Part shown: one piece after another, positions 6,205-10,735 of the stretch
Layout: the number at the start of each line of letters is the position of its first letter
Numbering within the stretch: the first letter of the stretch is position 1
Origin: Campylobacteraceae bacterium
Lineage (GTDB): Bacteria > Campylobacterota > Campylobacteria > Campylobacterales > Sulfurovaceae
Assembly: GCA_027056615.1 (NCBI GenBank)
Contig: JALUKJ010000200.1
Span: forward strand, 1-10,735
Direction: 5' to 3'
Length of the DNA: 10,735 bases
Position numbers and translations under genes: made by a program
The notes under the pieces: generated by a model
What the model was told of the DNA's origin: nothing
The model's input: the letters and a program-made list of their open reading frames with translations, nothing else
The model's database searches: none

Positions 6205-7899
6205 TTAACGAATAATACGCTTTTGATATTTGTCATAGTTGTAGAGGTCATTTCTAAACTCTAACTCTCCATTACTATTCATTCCTGCTGTTAAATAGAT
6301 TAAGTGGATACGTAGTTTATTATTCATATTGAGTAGTGTTTTACGTTTTCCTTTTAGAATTTTTTTTGCTCTTCTCATATTTATATTTTTGTTAAATTCT
6401 GCAACACTCTTTAAGAGCTTTTCGGGTTTAGAGAGTCGTACACAACCATGAGAGTAGGCTCTAAAAGATTTTTTAAAGAGATAACGTGTTGGCGTATCGT
6501 GAAGATATACTGAAAATCTGTTTGGAAATTTAAACTTAATCTTCCCAAGTGCATTTCTAGGTCCTGGTGGTTGCATTAATCTATATGGAAATTTCTCTTT
6601 ACCATAAAGATAATCTTCCCAATAGAGAAAAGATGTGTCCATAATACGCGAGTTTTCATCCCAAGTACGGTGAGCTACTATTCCTTGTTTTCTTAGGTAG
6701 TTTGGGTCTTTAACCATATGAGGAATAACTTCTCTTCTTACAATGCCTTCAGGAACTTTCCAATATGGATTGAGAACAATATAGGAGATGTAGTCACTAA
6801 AAATTGGGGTAGGATGGCGTTTGTTCCCTACAATAACACGTAAGTTCTGTTTTGTTTGATTGTCTTCAATATAGTGAAGCATAAACTCAGGTAAGTTGAC
6901 AACGATATATTGTTTTTTATCCTCTCTTGGGAGCCATTTAATTCTATCAATATTGAGCAAAACTTTTTTAATTTTATCATCTACCGATAGATTTAGTGCT
7001 TTTTGTGTAGCTCTTCCTACAACACCATCAACAGCTAAACCGTGACGTTTTTGAAATTTTTTTACAGATTCCTCAAGACATGTATCAAAAAGAGCCTCTT
7101 TATTAATATGTGGAACATCACTATCATTATTCTCTTTAGGTAGTAGTGTTATATTTTCATCACAGACAACAATATAGTCACCAGATTGAATTAGTCGTGT
7201 ACGTAGTTTTTTTACTATATCTCCAGCACTTCCTAATTTTAACTTTTTAAAGGGAGGTAGTTTATCCCATCCTCCATTTTCTTTAATTTTTTCTAATTTT
7301 TTCAATCCCTCAATAAGTGATTGATAACCAAAATGTTTAGGTGTTATAGCTTCTATGGTTTGGTTAATATCTGGCTTTAGTAATAGGTCATTAATCTTTT
7401 GAGGAGCTTTATATTTTACCCAATGACCATTGATTTGTCTCTTTTTTAGTGCAGAGAGTTTATAGTTAAACTGTTTCCACTTAATTTCACCATAAAGTGT
7501 ATGGGCTAAAAAAATATTATATAAAGAGGTAAGTTTAAGCTCTCGACGCAATATTTGCTCTTTTGAAGCATTGGTCTCTAATGTTTTTTCAAGTTGTATA
7601 GAGGTACTGTAGAGTAAGCCCTTTTTACTAAGTGTAGGGTCATTTTTAATAAGTGTTATAAGCTTATTTGCTTTTTCTTTATTAATCTCATTATCTTTTA
7701 TCCATATTGTTGGATAGAGATGTCTTCTATAAAATCTCTTTAAAAAACGTTTTTGTGGAACATTTTTTAAAAGCTTTGATGGTGTTTTTATAAAAGCCAT
7801 TTTAAGCTCTTCTGAGAAGTTTATATCGTTGTTAACCGTAGCCTTTAACGATAATGTTGCTAAGAAAATAAAAAATAAGATTTTTTGTATGGTTGTCAT
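6205..7899 (-). CDS. YcbB/LdtD-type L,D-transpeptidase (first paralogue)
   Basis: This 564-residue periplasmic enzyme forms 3-3 cross-links in peptidoglycan, or exchanges the terminal D-amino acid. Residues 1-20 are a signal peptide with likely cleavage after LKA. About 30-215 matches the scaffold domain of YcbB-type enzymes (RFYRRHLYPTIWI, LYGEIKW). About 220-303 is a PG_binding_1 domain (FQKRHGLAVDGVVGRATQKALN). About 330-500 is the YkuD catalytic domain with HDTP (His467) and SHGCVR (His484, nucleophile Cys486, Arg488). A lid-like insertion lies at about 376-450. The ATG has a strong Shine-Dalgarno, AGGGGA at 7908-7913 on the minus strand, eight bases upstream. Length is close to E. coli YcbB (615). 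A paralogue lies just upstream, and the 354-bp gap between them carries a mobile-looking element. Cys246 and Cys274 may form a disulphide. Which cross-link it makes cannot be told from sequence. Confidence 0.92.
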   Translation of the reverse strand: MTTIQKILFFIFLATLSLKATVNNDINFSEELKMAFIKTPSKLLKNVPQKRFLKRFYRRHLYPTIWIKDNEINKEKANKLITLIKNDPTLSKKGLLYSTSIQLEKTLETNASKEQILRRELKLTSLYNIFLAHTLYGEIKWKQFNYKLSALKKRQINGHWVKYKAPQKINDLLLKPDINQTIEAITPKHFGYQSLIEGLKKLEKIKENGGWDKLPPFKKLKLGSAGDIVKKLRTRLIQSGDYIVVCDENITLLPKENNDSDVPHINKEALFDTCLEESVKKFQKRHGLAVDGVVGRATQKALNLSVDDKIKKVLLNIDRIKWLPREDKKQYIVVNLPEFMLHYIEDNQTKQNLRVIVGNKRHPTPIFSDYISYIVLNPYWKVPEGIVRREVIPHMVKDPNYLRKQGIVAHRTWDENSRIMDTSFLYWEDYLYGKEKFPYRLMQPPGPRNALGKIKFKFPNRFSVYLHDTPTRYLFKKSFRAYSHGCVRLSKPEKLLKSVAEFNKNINMRRAKKILKGKRKTLLNMNNKLRIHLIYLTAGMNSNGELEFRNDLYNYDKYQKRIIR

Positions 7900-7919
7900 T
7901 ACTAAAGTCCCCTAACGTA

Positions 7920-8195
7920 TTTCAAACCTGAGTTCGATGGAATATCATATCCACAAAAGCCTAAAAATAGGTAAGATTTTCAAAATCAAATTTGTAGGAC
8001 TAGCCGTAGCTAATTCAAGAATTTTATTTAGGAAAGATTGCCTATTTTTAGGCTTCCCTATGGGTTTTATGAGGTTTCCCATATGCTTAGACAGATTTTT
8101 TTGAATTAACTAGTTAGTCCTGCAAAAATCTGTCGTTGCCTATGAAAAACCTCATAAAATTGTGGATATGATATTCCGTCGAACTCAGGTTTCAA
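7920..8195. mobile_element. MITE-like element with long terminal inverted repeats and two-armed fold
   Basis: This occupies most of the gene-free gap between the two transpeptidase genes. Terminal inverted repeats pair 7924-7956 with 8160-8192 (33 bp, one mismatch). The hexamer TTTCAA occurs at both outer edges (7920-7925 and 8190-8195) and could be a target duplication, making the element 7926-8189 (264 bp). Inside, two separate arms are visible: a perfect 15-bp pair, AAGCCTAAAAATAGG at 7957-7971 with 8041-8055, and a perfect 13-bp pair, TTTTATGAGGTTT at 8065-8077 with 8147-8159. The second encloses a perfect 11-bp pair, GACAGATTTTT at 8090-8100 with 8124-8134. One strand would fold as a basal stem with two arms. 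No ORF is present. It could be a MITE or a structured RNA; the flanking repeat favours a MITE. Confidence 0.65.
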
Positions 8196-8209
8196 GGGTT
8201 TAGTATAGT

Positions 8210-8236
8210 AAAAAGTTGTAAATAAAACAACTTTTT
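8210..8236 (-). terminator. terminator after the second L,D-transpeptidase gene
   Basis: AAAAAGTTGT at 8210-8219, a seven-base loop, and ACAACTTTTT at 8227-8236 form a perfect 10-bp stem 16 bp past the stop at 8253. On the minus strand the 3' arm ends in TTTTT, the classical U-run. GC content is low. The sequence is symmetric enough to work on either strand. Confidence 0.65.
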
Positions 8237-8252
8237 TTATTAAAATAGTAGA

Positions 8253-9998
8253 TTAATGAATGCTTCTAGTCTGTTTTGAGTCATATCCGTAAACATCAGG
8301 TAAGTAGTGAAGTAGACCATCACTCTTAACCCGAGCAGTTAGATAGACAATATGTACAGGTACGGGTTTAGAGAGGTTATATTGTGTTTTTACCTTTCCT
8401 TTCAAAATACGTTTTGCTTGATTGTAGTTAATTCTACGTTCATGTTTTGCAAAGGTAGCTAAAAATGCTCTAGGCTGTGCTATTCTAATACATCCATGAG
8501 AGAAAGCTCTAAAGCCCTTTTTAAAATATCTTTTTGCAGGAGTATCATGAAGATAGACAGCAAATTTATTTGGGAATTTAAATTTGATTTTTCCTAAAGC
8601 ATTTTTCTTTCCAGGTGGTTGTGAAAATTTATACTTTTTTGTCTGCCCTGTTCGTAAGACTCTTGCCCAGTCAACTTTTGTACTATCTATAGGGGGGCTT
8701 TTAAGTGAATAGTTTGTTCTAGCTTCATAACCTTTTTCAATAAGGTAGTTTGGATTTTTTAGCATCTTTGGAATCAACTCTTTTTGAACAATACTATCTG
8801 GAATAAGCCAATATGGATTAAGTACAATAAATGAAATTTTATTGGAGAAGATAGGAGTATGATGTTTTTTATCTCCAACAACAACCCTCATGGTTAATTT
8901 TTGCTGATTGTTTTCACGGTAAAAGAGTCTAAACTCTGGAATATTAACCATTACATATCGGTCTTCAGGTTGTTCAGGAAGTCGTTTGATTCTATCCATA
9001 TTTAGAAGAATCTTTTTAATCTTCCAATTAACTGAGAGATTTAGCTTCTTTCTTGTAGCATTATTAATATTGCCTGTCTGTGCTAAACCATGACGTTTTT
9101 GAAAACGTTTAACAGATTTCTTAAGACAGTTATTATATTTAGAAGTAATAGTTGAACAAAGATAATCCCCCTCACTTTGAAGTCTTTGTGCTAGTTGTTT
9201 TACTACATTTCCTGAACGTCCATAGAGTAGTTGTGATGAGTTTGGAATCTTTTTCCACCCTCCATGTGCTTGAACTTTTCTTAACCTTGAAAGCTCTTTT
9301 TTTAATTTTTTATAGTTAAAACTACTTGGTGTGGTAATACCTACAACATAAGAGATTTTATAGCGTAAAAGCATATCTGCAATATCGTATTTTGGAGTGT
9401 TTGTAGACCAATCTGCTGAAATATGATGTTTTCTAAGAGATGCTAATTTACGTTGAAAAGACCACCAATTAATATCTCCATAGAGATGATGTTTCATAAA
9501 TTTATAGTATAGACTTGTCAACTGCAAATCTAAATTAAGTTCATGGTCAAGTGTACGAGTTGTTGTTTTTGCAATCTCCTCTTTTAGTATTCTATATTTT
9601 TTTCGAATTGCTCCCGAATTCTCTAATGTATCATCATTTTCAATGTTATTAAATAAATCATATATGGCTTCTTTCTTTATACCTTTATAGTCAAACCAAA
9701 TAGGACGATAGGCATGACGTTGGTAAACATCTTGAATAAACTCTTTGTTAGAGATATGAGAAAAGGTTTGAGCTTCGTTGTTAATAATTTTAGATATTAA
9801 AGCCTTAACACTTTTTTCATCATAAATTATTTGAGTAAAAGTGACACTATCATCATAGTCTTTATAGTTGGCACTTGCCTTTTGAAAGTTGTTGTTAATC
9901 TCATTAAACTCTTCTGTTGAAGAGAGTGTAACAGCTTCAAGAACAACAGCTAAAGCAGTAGTTAAAATAATAAATAGAATATTTTTGAATAAACGCAC
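8253..9998 (-). CDS. YcbB/LdtD-type L,D-transpeptidase (second paralogue)
   Basis: This 581-residue periplasmic paralogue of the downstream enzyme has the same domain order. Residues 1-22 are a signal peptide with likely cleavage after LEA. A 35-residue longer linker follows, then the scaffold domain at about 85-250 (VYQRHAYRPIWF, LYGDINW), PG_binding_1 at about 257-322 (FQKRHGLAQTGNINNATRKKLN), and YkuD at about 348-515 with HDTP (His484), SHGCIR (His501, Cys503, Arg505) and a lid insertion at about 393-467. The core is very close to the paralogue, but the lid differs strongly, suggesting different donors or acceptors. Cys281 and Cys291 mirror the Cys pair of the other copy. The start is GTG at 9998, supported by AAAGG five bases upstream; no in-frame alternative start lies between it and an upstream stop. 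An extended -10 lies about 50 bp upstream and a terminator follows, so it is probably a single-gene transcript. Confidence 0.92.
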   Translation of the reverse strand: MRLFKNILFIILTTALAVVLEAVTLSSTEEFNEINNNFQKASANYKDYDDSVTFTQIIYDEKSVKALISKIINNEAQTFSHISNKEFIQDVYQRHAYRPIWFDYKGIKKEAIYDLFNNIENDDTLENSGAIRKKYRILKEEIAKTTTRTLDHELNLDLQLTSLYYKFMKHHLYGDINWWSFQRKLASLRKHHISADWSTNTPKYDIADMLLRYKISYVVGITTPSSFNYKKLKKELSRLRKVQAHGGWKKIPNSSQLLYGRSGNVVKQLAQRLQSEGDYLCSTITSKYNNCLKKSVKRFQKRHGLAQTGNINNATRKKLNLSVNWKIKKILLNMDRIKRLPEQPEDRYVMVNIPEFRLFYRENNQQKLTMRVVVGDKKHHTPIFSNKISFIVLNPYWLIPDSIVQKELIPKMLKNPNYLIEKGYEARTNYSLKSPPIDSTKVDWARVLRTGQTKKYKFSQPPGKKNALGKIKFKFPNKFAVYLHDTPAKRYFKKGFRAFSHGCIRIAQPRAFLATFAKHERRINYNQAKRILKGKVKTQYNLSKPVPVHIVYLTARVKSDGLLHYLPDVYGYDSKQTRSIH

Positions 9999-10044
9999 AG
10001 GAACCTTTTTATACTCTCATACTGAGTTAATTAATTGAAATATC

Positions 10045-10053
10045 AGTATATCA
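10045..10053 (-). promoter_or_regulatory. extended -10 promoter for the second L,D-transpeptidase
   Basis: The minus strand reads TGATATACT: TGn plus TATACT (5/6 to TATAAT), preceded by a long T-rich stretch in place of a -35 box, typical of Campylobacterota. Transcription would start near 10038, leaving a leader of about 40 bases before the GTG at 9998. Confidence 0.5.
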
Positions 10054-10110
10054 AAAAAAAGAATAAAAAAGGAAAAAAATTTAAATAATAATCAAAAATG
10101 TTAAATTTAA

Positions 10111-10141
10111 TTCATTATGCTTTAGTTTGAAGCATAATGAA
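10111..10141 (-). terminator. hairpin at the 3' end of the NlpC/P60 gene
   Basis: TTCATTATGCTT at 10111-10122 pairs perfectly with AAGCATAATGAA at 10130-10141 around a seven-base loop, a 12-bp stem. The last codons and stop (10122-10124) of the NlpC/P60 gene lie within it. The following minus-strand sequence (TTAAATTTAACATTTTTG) is U-rich but has no clean run next to the stem, so efficiency is uncertain. Confidence 0.5.
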
Positions 10142-10735
10142 AGTTATTAGTGACAACTCTTCTTCCCCATAAAAAACGTTTTTTATAAAATGGTTTTTCA
10201 TTAAAATTATAGATAACCACTTTTTTACCTGCCGAACTTGCATGTATAAAGTTACCTGAACCCAAATAGATACCTACATGACTCACTTCTCCTGTTCGTT
10301 TTTTATGGGTATCAAAAAACATCATATCTCCAGCTCGAAGATTATTAAAGGATACAAACTCACCTACTCGTGCTTGGTCTCTTGAAACTCGTGGTATATT
10401 AATTCCTACATCACGAAAAACCCACTGAGTAAAGCCCGAACAATCAAATTTATTAGGTCCTGTTGCACCCCAAACATAAGGAACACCTAAAAAGCTTTTT
10501 GCTTTATACTCTATATTTTTAATAGTTTGATATGGGTTTGGTCTAGGGGAACTATGTCTATAGGATATGTACTCTATATTTTGCACTAAATTTTTATTTT
10601 GTTCTTCATTATGATGATAGGTTTTAATGGGTTCGGAAATTCCCATAATATTATATACTGATACTTTTGGTAATTTAATTTTTTTCTCTTCAGTTGAACA
10701 CGCAGAAAAAAATAATAGAGAGCTAATAATAGTTA
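10122..10735 (-). CDS. NlpC/P60 peptidoglycan endopeptidase lipoprotein (5' end beyond window)
   Basis: This protein cleaves peptide stems of peptidoglycan at the cell envelope. The catalytic domain holds the full triad: Cys in FDCSGFTQW, His in SHVGIYLG and His in FIHASS (residues 69, 123 and 135 when counted from the internal Met encoded at 10646). The reading frame stays open upstream of that Met to the window edge. It encodes a hydrophobic run (TIISSLLFFSAC) ending in a lipobox whose Cys codon is at 10698-10700, then a charged linker (STEEKK). The Met is therefore internal, and the real start lies just outside the window. The mature protein would be lipid-anchored and face the periplasm. 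It is followed by a hairpin, and then by the two L,D-transpeptidase genes on the same strand, consistent with a joint role in wall remodelling. Substrate bond specificity is not visible. Confidence 0.9.
   Translation of the reverse strand, partial: TIISSLLFFSACSTEEKKIKLPKVSVYNIMGISEPIKTYHHNEEQNKNLVQNIEYISYRHSSPRPNPYQTIKNIEYKAKSFLGVPYVWGATGPNKFDCSGFTQWVFRDVGINIPRVSRDQARVGEFVSFNNLRAGDMMFFDTHKKRTGEVSHVGIYLGSGNFIHASSAGKKVVIYNFNEKPFYKKRFLWGRRVVTNNFHYASN

Noticed and set aside
7901..7913. Shared word ACTAAAGTCC between the ldt ribosome-binding region and the repeat element at 961-971
   Set aside because: A 10-base match without surrounding similarity is probably chance. Here it is explained by the AGGGGA ribosome site.
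10122..10646. Start of the NlpC/P60 gene at the ATG at 10646
   Set aside because: The frame is open upstream and encodes a lipobox signal sequence, so this Met is internal.

Overview
The window is AT-rich and very probably from a Campylobacterota (formerly Epsilonproteobacteria) genome, most likely a free-living Sulfurovum- or Sulfurimonas-type lineage. The main reason is a 974-residue MutS with a C-terminal HNH nuclease domain. This is the MutS7 subfamily, known from marine Campylobacterota, giant viruses and octocoral mitochondria. AT-rich promoters that rely on an extended -10 fit the same group. The genus call is inference. All eight genes lie on the minus strand, so transcription runs from high to low coordinates.

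Right side (10735 to 6205) is a cell-wall block. It starts with a lipoprotein-anchored NlpC/P60 endopeptidase that runs off the window edge; its lipobox lies upstream of the first in-window ATG. Two tandem paralogous YcbB/LdtD-type L,D-transpeptidases follow. Each has a signal peptide, a scaffold domain, a peptidoglycan-binding domain and a YkuD catalytic domain with an intact SHGC motif. Together they would cut and re-crosslink peptidoglycan in the periplasm. A gene-free 354-bp gap between the two transpeptidases holds a 264-bp MITE-like element with about 31-bp terminal inverted repeats and a candidate 6-bp target duplication.

Centre (6204 to 3225) is the MutS7 gene. It starts with TTG just after a hairpin terminator that seems to share sequence with the mutS promoter. 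Mismatch-binding, ATPase and nuclease modules are all present in one chain.

Left side (3086 to 1194) holds a small membrane protein of unknown function, a terminator, and then two genes overlapping by 14 bp. The first looks like a shrunken NtrC-type regulator: a degenerate AAA+ domain without GAFTGA, plus an intact Fis-type helix-turn-helix. The second looks like a shrunken NtrB-type sensor: a PAS domain and a remnant ATPase-like region, with no phospho-acceptor H-box. A 429-bp gap follows, dominated by nested inverted repeats. At its centre are two inverted GTAG-plus-palindrome units, the architecture of REPINs mobilised by REP-associated tyrosine transposases (RAYTs). The last gene (764 to 15) is a LOG-family nucleotide phosphoribohydrolase.

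No tRNA, rRNA, CRISPR array or transposase gene was seen. The most unusual items are the two structurally elaborate non-coding elements, the degenerate overlapping NtrC/NtrB-like pair, and the MutS-HNH fusion.
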